A stretch of DNA of 64,000 bases from Gnetum montanum (taxonomy: Eukaryota > Streptophyta > Gnetopsida > Gnetales > Gnetaceae), in NCBI GenBank assembly GCA_015680685.1, contig MNCI01013777.1, forward strand, positions 1 through 64,000. Direction: 5' to 3'. Below the pieces are notes generated by a model, which ran no database searches, was not told the origin of the DNA, and saw only the letters and a list, made by a program, of their open reading frames with translations. The position numbers and the translations under genes are program-made. The number at the start of each line of letters is the position of its first letter. Position 1 is the first letter of the stretch. Of this stretch, positions 23,701 to 34,503 are shown one piece after another.

Positions 23701-24798
23701 ACCCTTTCTCTCTTATGATTATTTCAAAGAACTTATTGGAAGTCTAGCAAGGTTACTTATGTTTGATGCTTCAGGTTTACTTTCTATCGTACATGAATTT
23801 CATTGAATAATTTTACATCTTGCTTAATTTCTAGAATCAATAGGAAAGTATTGTGAAGAGTTTGAGATGGCCTCCAATACTTGATTCACATAACCTATGA
23901 TTATAACCTAGTGATCTAGACCATTTATCAATGGGTATGTATTATAAAGGATGTTATTGGCTACAATAATTGATCCATGTCGCATGTGATTGTGCATGGG
24001 CTATGACAATGGACAAGCATTATGCAACTACCTTTTCATAAACAAGGCCTTCTAATGTCACTTTTGATTATTCATGTAATGGATTTTAGGTTTCATGATT
24101 TAAAATAATAGTATTAGGCATACCATAAGGATTTCTTCTAGGTTTTGCTATGCTCAAAGCAAAGTGGTTCATCTAAGAAGTCCTTATGGTAAATAAATCT
24201 CTAAAAAAATTGCGGAGAGTCTATTTCCCTATAATTTTTTTAACATCATGGTCTTTAGTATTAACTATGCACTCTAATCTTGTGGACCTTGAAATGATAT
24301 TTTTCTTGTAGCATGTGATCCCATCCTATTGTTTTCTTTAGGTGCACTAAGGTGGTTGGCTCTAATAAAATATTTTTGATCCTTTCTACATATTTGTATG
24401 TAGATTTAGATGGTAAAAGCTAGAAGCTTGGTGATTATTGTAACATGAATGATGGAATTTCTTTCATTTATTTTAAGTTTAATTCTCCCTTTTGAGATTT
24501 ATGTATGAATACACATGATATATTGAGCTTGATGTAATGATGAATGACATTATTAATGTCTATTAAGATCATGAAGTATGTTATGACTTATGAGATTTGA
24601 TTTATGATTATGAGATTTCTTATATACATACTATGATGTGAATTTTATATTTATTTAATGCACTTTGGATTTAATTTTTATAATGCTAATGATAAATTAT
24701 TTTCTTAATTTTATAATAATTATGACATCACATATCCTAACTATTAATTCATGTGGAATTAATCATGCAAATTTTTAAGATAAATTATGTGATATGAC
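20737..24798. other. Unassigned AT-rich region
   Basis: 4 kb with no supported gene. It begins with a purine-rich stretch with repeated ctaagaa (20737-20950) and continues AT-rich. A short hairpin lies at 24121-24191. Its right end should be the LTR of element F, because an LTR end and primer site follow at 24799-24818, but no second copy defines its start. Confidence 0.5.
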
Positions 24799-24801
24799 AA
24801 A

Positions 24802-24818
24802 TTGGTATTAAAACATGG
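24802..24818 (+). promoter_or_regulatory. Primer binding site of truncated element F
   Basis: ttggtattaaaacatgg matches the plant form ttggtatcagagcatgg (initiator tRNA-Met) after C-to-T and G-to-A changes. It follows an LTR-like ending atgaca at 24794-24799. About 90 bp of interior follow before element G. Confidence 0.55.
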
Positions 24819-24888
24819 TTTTAGATTACTAATTGAAGCTTTTTCTAAGTTTCATAGATAACAATGAAAGTTCTAACATGTAGTTTAA

Positions 24889-25531
24889 TGTAACAATTTG
24901 GAGGAGTCATGGAGATGTAAGTGGAGCCTTAAAATAGTAGGCATTTTAAGTAATGTAGTGTCCAATAGAAGCGTGGTTTGAGAATATTTGAAAATGAGAT
25001 TTTATGGTAGTATAACTTTTGAAAATTTCCAAGGAAAGTAGTGTCATGTTTCCATTCTTGAATGTTTTTGTTGCATAATAAATATGGTGTTTCATCGAAA
25101 CAAGTGTTACAATTATTACAATAAAACCAAAAAGGTCAAGCTGTAATTAAGACCTGAAATGACACATTCTAATAAAAGACACATCTCTTGATGTGATCTT
25201 TGAAGGTTTGACATAAGTTATTTATACCAAAGCATTAGAGGTCATATCATCATAGAGTTGTGAAACTAATACAAGCAAGTAACAAGTGCCAACCCTTCTA
25301 GTTGGTTATAGTCCTAACCATGGTGGTAATGCCAGATTGCCTAAAAGGGATAGATGCCAAAGGAAGATAACCCCAAGAAATCTTTAAAGCATAATCCAAA
25401 TACATTATTCGATATTAAAAAGCATTATTTTCTTTTCTCTTTTTCATTCTCCCTATTATTTTCTTTCGTTATAATGTCTAATGTTACATATATTTGATGT
25501 TTACCATGACATTCGAGAATGGAATGTTACA
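24889..25531 (+). repeat. Candidate 5' LTR of element G
   Basis: 643 bp bounded by the perfect 6-bp inverted ends tgtaac and gttaca, directly followed by a primer-site sequence. The partner LTR was not found in the window, so the left edge rests on the inverted ends only. Confidence 0.55.
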
Positions 25532-25550
25532 TTTAGTATTAGAGTGAATC
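25532..25550 (+). promoter_or_regulatory. Primer binding site of element G
   Basis: tttagtattagagtgaatc resembles tttggtatcagagcgaatc (initiator tRNA-Met). It lies immediately after gttaca and ends one base before the target duplication of C1, which interrupts G here. G resumes at 34504. Confidence 0.65.
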
Positions 25551-25555
25551 ATAAC

Positions 25556-26358
25556 TAATGAATCGTGGTTTGCTAGGCCCTAATATCAAGTACGCGATAT
25601 CAGAGCCTAGATACAATATTGTATACATGATATTGTGTTTCCTATGTTAGCCTATAAATATAGCACTTAAGTGTATAGTTGACAGTTTGGAATGAAGTTC
25701 TTTTCTTTCTAGTTCTTTTGGCAATTTAGTTTTTAGTTTCTTTCTTTCAAGCTAGTTATTCCCAATGCATGCCTGTAGTGTGATGTTTGTACTTGCATAG
25801 CACCTTTGTTTGAGTGTGATGTACTTAGACATGTGCATGACTAGCAATAAAGATCGAGATACTTTCATCATTGTAACATTCACTCAAATTAATTTTTGTT
25901 GTTTTAATTATTTAATGCCTTCTTTAGTTAACAGTTTGATTTATTGTTATTTACTTTTCCTATCATTAAGTGGAATGTGTACACCTTAATCACAAGCATT
26001 TATGTGTGAATAGTCAACATGCCTAGTAGTAATCCCATGAAGTCCAAGACATCTATGGATGGTTAAGGATGGATACCATTGCCACAAGCTAATTTAGGTT
26101 TTGCTTCCATTATTAGTTTAGTCAATTTATCTTTTTTGTTATCAGGAGTAATGTAGAATTAGGACAACATCATATGCCTCACTCTAGATTAAACCATACG
26201 TGACAAAGGTAGTGCTAGTCTAGGTAGGAAGATAGCAAATTATGATCAATGTATAACTGTCTAGGTACCACAACTGGTCCATCTGCAGAGTTTAACCGGA
26301 TCATATTTACACGCTTGTGTTCATATAGTTGAGCATAGGGGTACCTCACTACTCATCA
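25556..26358 (+). repeat. 5' LTR of C1
   Basis: 803 bp, ends tcatca; the starting tgatga has decayed to taatga. It matches 33689-34498 and the LTRs at 47293, 50464 and 58747. Confidence 0.9.
25581..25660 (+). promoter_or_regulatory. 14-bp-pitch GATATC box array and TATA, C1 5' LTR
   Basis: Boxes start at 25581 (taatatca), 25595 (cgatatca), 25614 (caatattg) and 25628 (tgatattg), with steps of 14, 19 and 14. TATAAATA starts at 25653, 17 bp after the last box. This is the U3 promoter of the family by position. Confidence 0.7.
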
Positions 26359-26380
26359 TTAGCACCATTGCTAGAGATGG
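26359..26380 (+). promoter_or_regulatory. Primer binding site of C1 (tRNA-Asp type)
   Basis: ttagcaccattgctagagat follows the LTR. Compared with ttggcgccgttgccggggat, complementary to plant tRNA-Asp, all differences are G-to-A or C-to-T. tRNA-Asp priming is known in Athila-lineage elements. Confidence 0.65.
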
Positions 26381-26483
26381 TGCTAATTATCCAAATTAGT
26401 TATATTACATAAGATCACTATAAAAGTTTATTAATGATATATCTTTCAAGAAGTATTCAAACACACACTACAAATCGAAAACA

Positions 26484-28810
26484 ATGTCTCACTCATGCAA
26501 AAATGATTATGAACCATATAGCACACTTATTCATTAGATTACTAACAAAATATAAAATGAAGAAGATTAGAGTGATCCATCTTATGAAGGGATTTTTCAT
26601 GACCTTGAGGAACATTATAGAAGCCACGGCTATCCTACCAGTTCCTCCTTTTCATATTTCCCCTCAACTTCAACATCTAGTTCTAACGAAGATGAACGTG
26701 GATATAGAGATAGAGCTCCACAAATGGGTCAAAATAAAAGCAAAAATCAAACTGAACATAAGCTTGATTGTCACCATTGATCAAATAGAGATTTTAATCA
26801 TAGGTTTTTTGATGATGATAAACCCCTGTTAGTTCCTAAAAGCCTAATGCACATAATAGGGATTATTAAGATATCTCACAAGAATCGCAAGAAGAGTGGA
26901 CTACCTAAGCTTGACTTGAATAATATTCCAAAATTTATAGGAGGCTATGATTCAAATCTGCAACATCATTTAGAAGTCTTGCATGATGCTTGTGTGTTCA
27001 AAAATGTGGATAGTAAATGGAAAAGCCTTAAGCTCTTTCCTAGGATACTAATCGATAAAGCCGAATTGTGGTATAGATCATTGGAATCAAATTCAATCAA
27101 ACAATGGCCAACAATGTTAGAACCTTTCAATAAAAGATACTAGACCTATGCACAAGTGTCGGCCATAAGGAGACAAATCCAAAGATTGAAACAAGAATAA
27201 TAGGAACCCTTGGACATGGCCTTAGATAAATAAAATACCTTACTAAATAAATGTCTAGGACATAGGTTCTCTAAGAAAGAGAAAATACTCGACATTATAG
27301 ATGGGCTTAGCAATGAAATAAGGGTGAACCTTGGAAAGTATGCCCGAAGAGAACTATATAAGCTCCAAGCCCATCAAGTCAAAGAACTAATAGAGTGTCT
27401 AGAAAAAGAAAAGAGAGAATTATCTAAATGGGAGAATAACAAAGAATTTGAGTAGGATCCAACTATATAAAAAACAAAGGTCTATAACTACAAGGAAGAG
27501 GAAGCAACCAATTTTGAAAGGGTGATACAGTCCCAACCTTTGCCAATACAGAAATCGATAGATGAAATTGAGGCAAAGCATAACAAGATGACCATATGGG
27601 AAAATGAACAAAGTGTGAACTTAGAAGACACTATTGGGAAAAGGGTAATCCAAAATAAACTTGGAAATCAAAACAAATAGAGGGCATAAAAATCATAAAT
27701 AGTTAAGAACACTATTTGGTAACTAGGGAAAATGGCTAAGGGTAACAAGGCCAAAGGATCAACTACAGATAATGAGGATGGATGTGATGTCGATTTATAT
27801 GATCATCCAAAGGGCAATTTCCCAGTCTTGTCACATCTATATGAGCATTTGGCAAGGAAGTTGCACCCAAAATTGATACAAAGGCATCAGTTTAGGCACA
27901 TCCCTATTCCACAAGGTAATTCTGGACAACCTCATATCTCATTGTACTATCCTAAGGGGAGCTATTACCAGCCTCAACACTTTTCTCCACCATAGTGGAA
28001 AAAATCAAAGGAATGGAGGAGGCCACCATCAAGCTAGCCACATCCTCCCTATCAAACAAAACCAAACACTTACTCTGTTCAACATCTTGTCTCTCCAACC
28101 AGTTCTGAATCCTCTACCTCCAATTGCTATTATCACTCTCTCGAGTACCATCGACCCATGTCTTCTCTTGAGGGGTCACCACCACATACTTCTCACACTT
28201 CTCTTTACCCTTGGTATTCTAATCCTTCACCTCCTTCTACACCATCATCAGATGTATTAGACAGTTCCACACCATCGTGCCAACCAATAGATGTAACTTG
28301 TGTTACTATAATTAATGAAAGTAGGTTCCCTATGCAATGTATCCCTTCTTTATGCATGGCTATAGGAAGAAGAATCACGCTTCCAAACCTACTCCATCCT
28401 CTAAATTAGCCCAAGGTCAACCTAGTGCCACATCTTCCTTAGCTTCATCATCAGCTCCTATCACTATACGTAGGCCTCCATCTCACACTCCAACATCCAC
28501 ATGATCCAATGAATTCACCAATGTGAAGGAACACATAGATCCATGCATACTATCATATATTCAAGGATGCCATAGTGGGCTACATTTCCCTCATAATGTA
28601 CACACACCATATAACCTACCCCACTATGCTTTCTATAATAAGGTGTGTGACCAATGATTTCTCTACCTAGCCACCATACCACCAATAGACACCCAGTGGC
28701 TGGGGCATGAAGGGTTTCTAATGTTTCATACATGCATGGATCCTATTCATCCACTTATTAATACTAGCCATGACCAAATGTTTAGTCATGGGGATGACCT
28801 CCCATTCTAA
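26484..28810 (+). pseudogene. Gag of C1, broken
   Basis: About 775 codons from an ATG (acaatgtctc context shared with C2) to a shared TAA. It would form the virus-like particle shell. The capsid core at 26880-27143 reads LPKLDLNNIPKFIGGYDSNL, then AELWYRSLES and FNKRY, typical of the gypsy Retrotrans_gag domain. The second half of the capsid (27150-27420) has stops where Gln/Trp codons are expected. A Cys-poor block LYDHPKGNFPVLSHLYEH lies at 27796-27849, where C2 has Cys residues (CQC...C). The C-terminal third is Pro/Ser/Tyr-rich. The end FSHGDDLPF resembles that of C2. A frameshift and several stops inactivate it. Confidence 0.78.
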
Positions 28811-30127
28811 TTTCTAGGATTCTTCAGTGTTGTTTTATCTTTTTGTTTTATGATTTTTTGTCATTTCTCTATTTCTTTTACTTTTTCTAATTATTGTTTT
28901 CAATTTTCCATTGTAACCTCAACCAAGAAAATGTTGATCATGTTGCTCATTAAGGTGAGGTTCTTCTCTATGTTGCCTAGTCATAAGGGATGGATTATTT
29001 AGGCATTGAGACCATGACATCCATCCACCTATTCCATTAATAAGAGGTTCATGCTTTGGTCACAATGGTAATCTTTTTCATCATTCAACTATAAATAATT
29101 TGATAATAATTGTGTGTAGAGAGATGAGTGAAGGACCAAGGTGGAATGACAAGGGTATGACATCAAGGGGATTCATAGATTCTCTTGGCTACTTTCATAT
29201 GTTCTATTGTGTTATCAAGGTTGTAACTATATCCTTGTAGATCTAACGAAAAATGGAAGTAAGAGTAAGTCAAAATGGTATTAAATAAGTTTCTATGGGT
29301 TCCACTGGAAAGACATGTACCCATGCCTAAAGGTAGGTGACTTCATAGAGCCATCAAAAAAAATGTGTGGCAGCATGCCTCCCTTGCTCCATCCTTGAAC
29401 AAAATGTGAACTGATGTTACTCCTTGCAACTCTAGTAGACTTATGGTTGTTTGTCGATTGGATGAAGTAATGCAGTCTCACTACAATGTGGTATGGACTT
29501 GGTCCAAAACTTGCAAAGATAGACACATGGTTATTTAACCACTAATTTCACACAATATTTCATTGTGACCATTGTTAGAAACCTCATGCCCCAATTTCTA
29601 CTATTCCTTCTATAGTCCATCTCATCTTGTTGTCCAAATATTCATAACTTATAGTTGGTATAATGTAGAGTTATTATCTCAACTCAGTGGTTCTACCATG
29701 TGTGTTTTGTTCATAGTTATATGTTGCATTAAACTTCTCTAGTGCCCACAGACATTAGAGGTGTGGTTTAACGAGGGCATCATAGGCTAGAGCATGCTTT
29801 GGGGAGGATCCACTTGTGTAACTTTTGTAACTTGTCCCTATTGCACACAACTACATTAAATTACATCCTTCAACAACTCACCTAAGTGAACTATCCTTTC
29901 CTTTATAATTTTAATCAATCATTCCTCAAAAATTACTCTACACCCTTTGTCCTAGCCCCTTTTTCACAAATTTTAATATATGACTCCACCATGACACATT
30001 TTTGATGCCTCAAAATTAATTTTCTAAATACCCTAGACCTTCCAATTTAATCTCAAATCCTCCATTAAATATTGAAAATTCATTATTTCCACTTAGTTCC
30101 TACATTTGGTGCATGTTGGTGGGGACG
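28811..30127 (+). other. Conserved noncoding region between gag and internal promoter, C1
   Basis: 1.3 kb without an open frame shared with C2, yet with strong blocks in common with 53781-55215: gatctaacgaaaaatgg (29241 and 54251), acccatgcctaaaggtaggt (29319 and 54341), taataagaggttc (29039 and 54050) and tttggggag (29809 and 54891). In the pol-bearing relative C0 the same kind of sequence starts right after integrase. Role unknown; RNA structure or packaging are possibilities. Confidence 0.55.
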
Positions 30128-30200
30128 CAATATCGTGGACAACCTAATATCAAGTATGCAATATTGGGTACATGATATTAGGTCTTGCGTACCTATATCT
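30128..30200 (+). promoter_or_regulatory. Internal box array and TATA-like site, C1
   Basis: Boxes at 30128 (caatatcg), 30145 (taatatca), 30159 (caatattg) and 30173 (tgatatta), with steps 17, 14 and 14, then ctatatcta at 30192. This is the LTR-type promoter motif found again 560 bp upstream of ORF3. C2 has the same at 55216. Inferred internal promoter for ORF3. Confidence 0.55.
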
Positions 30201-30464
30201 AGTTACAACCCACCTACTTCAATGTTCATTTCCTTCATTTGCCACTAAGAGAGTTGTTGAAATTTTCCTTTGCAAGATAGATCTTTTCCTCTCCATCTTT
30301 CAAGCATAATATCTAGCTCCCTAACATTCCAATTTCAATTCTATCTAATCCTATTTGAACCCAAAGTGTTCCACTTAGTTGTTGGGGTGGGGGGCGGGGG
30401 TACTGTAATAGGAAGTGCACATACATTTTTCAAAATTTTCTATCATCCAAAGGATATCATATGG

Positions 30465-30755
30465 GTAAGAAATTCAATATTTACTAAAGAAGCATTTTAT
30501 GTTTAAATGCCGAATTAATTTTCATCAATCACCCAGGCCACCCAAATAATTGTAAGTGCCACATGTAAAAAAGTTGACAAAACCCAACAATATAAGGTCA
30601 ACAATAACACCTTTTGGAGACACTTCTCAGAAATATTTCTAACTCAAATCACACTACATAATTATGGACTATTAACTAAGGTAATGAGTAAGGTATGAGT
30701 TAACAAAAATTTCTCTACACAACCTTAGTAATAGTTGATCTTTGTGTGATTACAG
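30465..30755 (+). other. Candidate intron in ORF3 leader, C1
   Basis: A donor candidate atgg|gtaaga at 30465 and an acceptor candidate gattacag ending at 30755 flank 291 bp. The acceptor abuts the ORF3 ATG. C2 has donor aaagg|gtaatt (55541) and acceptor gattatag (55794) at the same relative places. Splicing is inferred, not shown. Confidence 0.4.
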
Positions 30756-33520
30756 ATGGCCCCAAAAAAAGGAGATCAAGCAAGACCTTTACAAGGAGCA
30801 ACTAAATTCCCAAGAGAAGTTAGAGGATGAGGACGTCACATAGAACATGTAAAACAAGAAGCACACTCATTCAGCATTCATTATGAAACCACTATGATAG
30901 TGCAATTTTTCCATGTGAAAGATGGAGAAGTTAGAGCCCCATAACTAGGGAAACATCTCATGTTGTTCCCAGAATGTCTCCAATACATTCAGGAGAAGTC
31001 CACTTTCTTAGAAATGAGTGTGGAGCTTAATTTCAAGCCTTTCACCAAGTTTTCCATCAGACCAGCAAGACTCAACTTAAGGCATCTCCATTGTGGCCCA
31101 TTCTCTCAGAAAGCGGTGACTGGTATTTGGGTGAAACATACCAATTTTGGCATGGCAAGGAAGAAGACACCATTGCCAATGTAGGTGGAATTCTTACTAA
31201 TATCTCTACAAGGGCCATTGAAAAGGTCTTGAATCCTCCAAATGAAGAACTAAAGGTTACACATCTATCCACTTGATCAATGAAGATGCAACAAAGTTAT
31301 GGTTGGAATGGGCTTACTTCAAAGAAAATAAAGCTTATGGAGAATTGATCCTAGAAGAGAGGATTTACTTCAAGATTGGTAGATATCACATTTTCCCCAC
31401 CATAGACTTAAATAGACTCTCTGCTTATGTAGCATGGGGTAGTGCAATTTTGATGAAAAAATTTAATGCAAATTTTCCCCATTTATATTTGACAAAATAC
31501 TAAGGAAATTCAAAGGAAGAAAGATAGGGAAGTTTGCCTTGTCTTTCCCTTGTCTGATTAGGAAGCTATGTAGACATGTTGGAATTTTGGGCTATATGGA
31601 TGATGTTCTTAGAAAAGCCAAAAATGCTTCATATGCTGAACTACTCAAACCTTTAGTGCTAAGTAAACATGTTGGTGAGCAATCAGAGCAAGAAGAAAAG
31701 CAAATGGTTAGGCCCATTGCACCTCAAATGGCATGTCCTAGCTAACAATAGGAAGTATGGCCTAGCACACAACCCACAAGCTCACAAATCCAACAATTTC
31801 CACCACCACAACAAGACTATCGACAATCCATCAATCACCTTAGAACAATTGTTAGGACAATCAGTTAGGGAAGTTGTGATGTTGAGAATAGTTAGGATTA
31901 TTGATGATGTTGTGCAGCCCACTATTTCAGTTGACACTATGAGTGTACACATTTCATTGATTTTAGGAGGAGAGTCCTAGTAGTCTCAATAGATCTTTGG
32001 AAATGCCACATCCTTCTAAGTTAGATTAGAAACTGGTGAAGATGTCATAGTTGTGGTCATGTAGCACCAGGATGTGGCAAACTAGCAAAGGTGGTCATAG
32101 AGCACATTAAAGCATCTTTTAGTGTTCTTTTTTTGCTACCAAAAAATTTCATAGGAGCACGTGATGCTCAAGTTTTGGCTAGTTCCTTAATGACTCCTGC
32201 AGAACATGAGGATGCTTTGGATCGCTTACTGCAAATAGGACAAGTCATGACTTCCTTGTTTGACATCCCTTAAGATATCATAGTAGTACAATAAAATCTT
32301 ATTTTAACTAAAGGAAAATTATTCATGGCTAAATTTAGGGCCAAGCATGTAGAAGCAAAGTTGTAAAGACTGCAAGAAAAGCTCATCACCCTACAAGCTA
32401 AATGAAGGGATCATTCCTGATTCATCATAGCTAACCAATTGGATGTTTTCAAAAATGAATAACTAAATAAATTATTTAAAGAGAATAAAAAGATGGAAAG
32501 AGAGAAAAATAAAGTTTATTAGAATGCTTCCAAGGCACAAGCTCAAATGTATGCACATGATAAGGCTCTCAAGACCCTACAGGAGGAGAATAAAAAACTT
32601 GCTACTGAAAATCTTTAGTTAATAGCAATTCAGAAATAGAAGAATGTTCTCAAAGAAATTTTTTAACAGATGAAAAAAAAATTAGTATGGATTAACCAAG
32701 ATATTAATTTATTGGCCAAGAAAAATAGAACCCTCTATATGAAGGAGGTCCATGCCATCCATCCAAATATGGTAATAGAGATTAATGCATGGCAGAATGA
32801 GGCCAAGAAGATGATAATGGAGAACTTCCATGATCAGGTGGGGATATACAAAGAAATAATTGAAAATGAGATCCATATGGCTAAAACTCACATTAACTCT
32901 TTTAGTGCTGAACACACTAACTGGCAAGCCATATTGGATACATATTCCTTTGTCCACCAAGTAGAACTAAAAAGTTGAGACCTATAGATTTAAGACTTAA
33001 TGGAGTACATGGATTTGAAAATATATGATATGCCAACCTAGTCATGTTAATGTTATGGCACCAAATAAATGAGCTTCAGAAATAGATAGTAATCACTTAT
33101 GCTAAGTTTGAGACAAAGTTTGCCGAACATAAGAAAATGTTGCAAAAATTAGAAGTTGCAAACTTTGAATTAGAAGTGGTCAAAGCAAGCTACCATGATC
33201 AAAGGAATATAGTAGAAAATTTGGCTTTATGGCTAATATATTACCATGAATTATAAGATAAAGCTAGAGCTTATGAGAAGGAATGATGATAGTTTGTTGC
33301 ATGGTATGTCAAAGTGAACCAGATGTTTCCACAGCTACCATGTCCATGGGAGGTGCCAGCTCCATCAAACATTGGGACATCAGCATGGACTATGCATGAT
33401 CCTTAGATGGAAGAAGAGAAACTACAAGTGCTTCTCACATGACAGAAATCTCAAAAGCCTATAGTACCAGAAAAATGAAAAGCACCAATGGAGGAGCCAC
33501 CACCTTCAGAAACCACATGA
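30756..33520 (+). pseudogene. ORF3 of C1: conserved env-position protein with coiled coil, broken
   Basis: About 920 codons from ATG 30756 to TGA 33518-33520. The C2 copy (55795-58550) is collinear, with the same end. The N-terminus is basic (MAPKKGDQARPLQG). The middle has a block FPCLIRKLCRHVGILGY (31544), faintly like the plant-transposon-protein domain found in Athila third ORFs. A very well conserved LDRLLQIGQVMTS block lies at 32217. From about 32330 to 33000 the reading is rich in heptad-like Leu/Lys/Glu (LQEENKKLATENL), indicating a coiled coil. I see no signal peptide or clear membrane segment. Its role is unknown; position and possible splicing recall env-like genes. Several frameshifts and TAG/TAA stops occur. 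Confidence 0.65.
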
Positions 33521-33678
33521 GTTCCAACATTTCGTATTTTGTGTTTTATGTCCAAGTTTTGTATTTCCCATACTGTAGCATGGTTAGTCAATAATAGTAA
33601 ATAGTCTCATATCTTCATAATGTTTTCTAAGGGGCTTGTTTATCATTGTATTAAATCAAGGATGAGTTTTTATTTAGT

Positions 33679-33688
33679 CGTGGAGATA
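33679..33688 (+). promoter_or_regulatory. Polypurine tract of C1
   Basis: cgtggagata immediately before the 3' LTR tgatgaatcg. C2 has the purer catgggggta in the same place. Confidence 0.75.
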
Positions 33689-34498
33689 TGATGAATCGTG
33701 GTTTTCCAAGCCCCAATATCAAGTACATGATATCACAGCATAGATACAATATCATATATGTGATATCATGATTCCTATGTTAGCCTATAAATATAGCACT
33801 TAGGTGCATAGTTGATAGTTTGGAGTGAAGTTCTTTAATTTCTAGTTCTTTTGGCCATTTAGTTTCCAGTTTTTAGTTTCTTAATTTCAAGATAGTTATT
33901 CCCAATGCATGCCCCTAGTGTAACATTTGTAATTACATGACACCTTTGTTCAAGTGTGAAGTACTTGGACACATGCATGACTAGCAATAAAGATTGAGAC
34001 TAATTTCATCATTGCAGCATTCACTTAGACTAATTTTTTTGTTTTAATTATTTAATTCCTTCTTTAGTTAACAATTCAATTTATTGTTATTTACTTTTCC
34101 TATCATTAAGTGGAATGTGTATACCTTAATCATGAGTCTTTAAGTGTGAATACTTGGTTTGCCTAGTAGTAATCCCATGAAGTTCAAGATGCATACGAAC
34201 GATTAAGGATGGATACCATCACCATAGGCTAATTTATGTTTTTATGTCATTATTAGTTTAATCAATTTATATTTTCAATTATTAGGAGTAATGTAGAATT
34301 AGGACAACATCATATCCCTCACTCTAGACTAAACCATACATGACAAAGCCACTACTACTCCAGGTGGGAAGACAACAAACTATGATCAACATATAACTGT
34401 GTAGGTGTCACAACTAGTCCATCTATGAAGTTTGACTAAATCACATGTACACACTCATATTCATATGGTTGAGTGAAGGGATACCTGTCCAGTCATCA
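33689..34498 (+). repeat. 3' LTR of C1
   Basis: 810 bp with TGATGA/TCATCA inverted ends, followed by the ataac duplication. Confidence 0.92.
33714..33793 (+). promoter_or_regulatory. GATATC box array and TATA, C1 3' LTR
   Basis: Boxes at 33714 (caatatca), 33728 (tgatatca), 33747 (caatatca) and 33761 (tgatatca), with steps 14, 19 and 14. TATAAATA at 33786 is 17 bp after the last box, identical geometry to the 5' LTR. Confidence 0.7.
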
Positions 34499-34503
34499 AT
34501 AAC

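Larger units (their letters stand above)
25556..34498 (+). mobile_element. Complete pol-less Athila-like gypsy element C1 (gag + ORF3)
   Basis: 8943 bp with LTRs 25556-26358 and 33689-34498 and perfect target duplications ataac (25551-25555, 34499-34503). The order is 5' LTR, tRNA-Asp-like primer site, gag, about 1.3 kb conserved noncoding, an internal box array with TATA, a candidate intron, ORF3, a purine tract and the 3' LTR. No protease, RT or integrase remains. The related element C2 has the same layout, and C0 carries the pol of the family. It is inserted in element G just after G's primer site. Confidence 0.88.

Noticed and set aside
30380-30405. G-rich run, possible G-quadruplex in the ORF3 leader of C1
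   Set aside because: Not present in C2, so not a conserved feature; likely local expansion.
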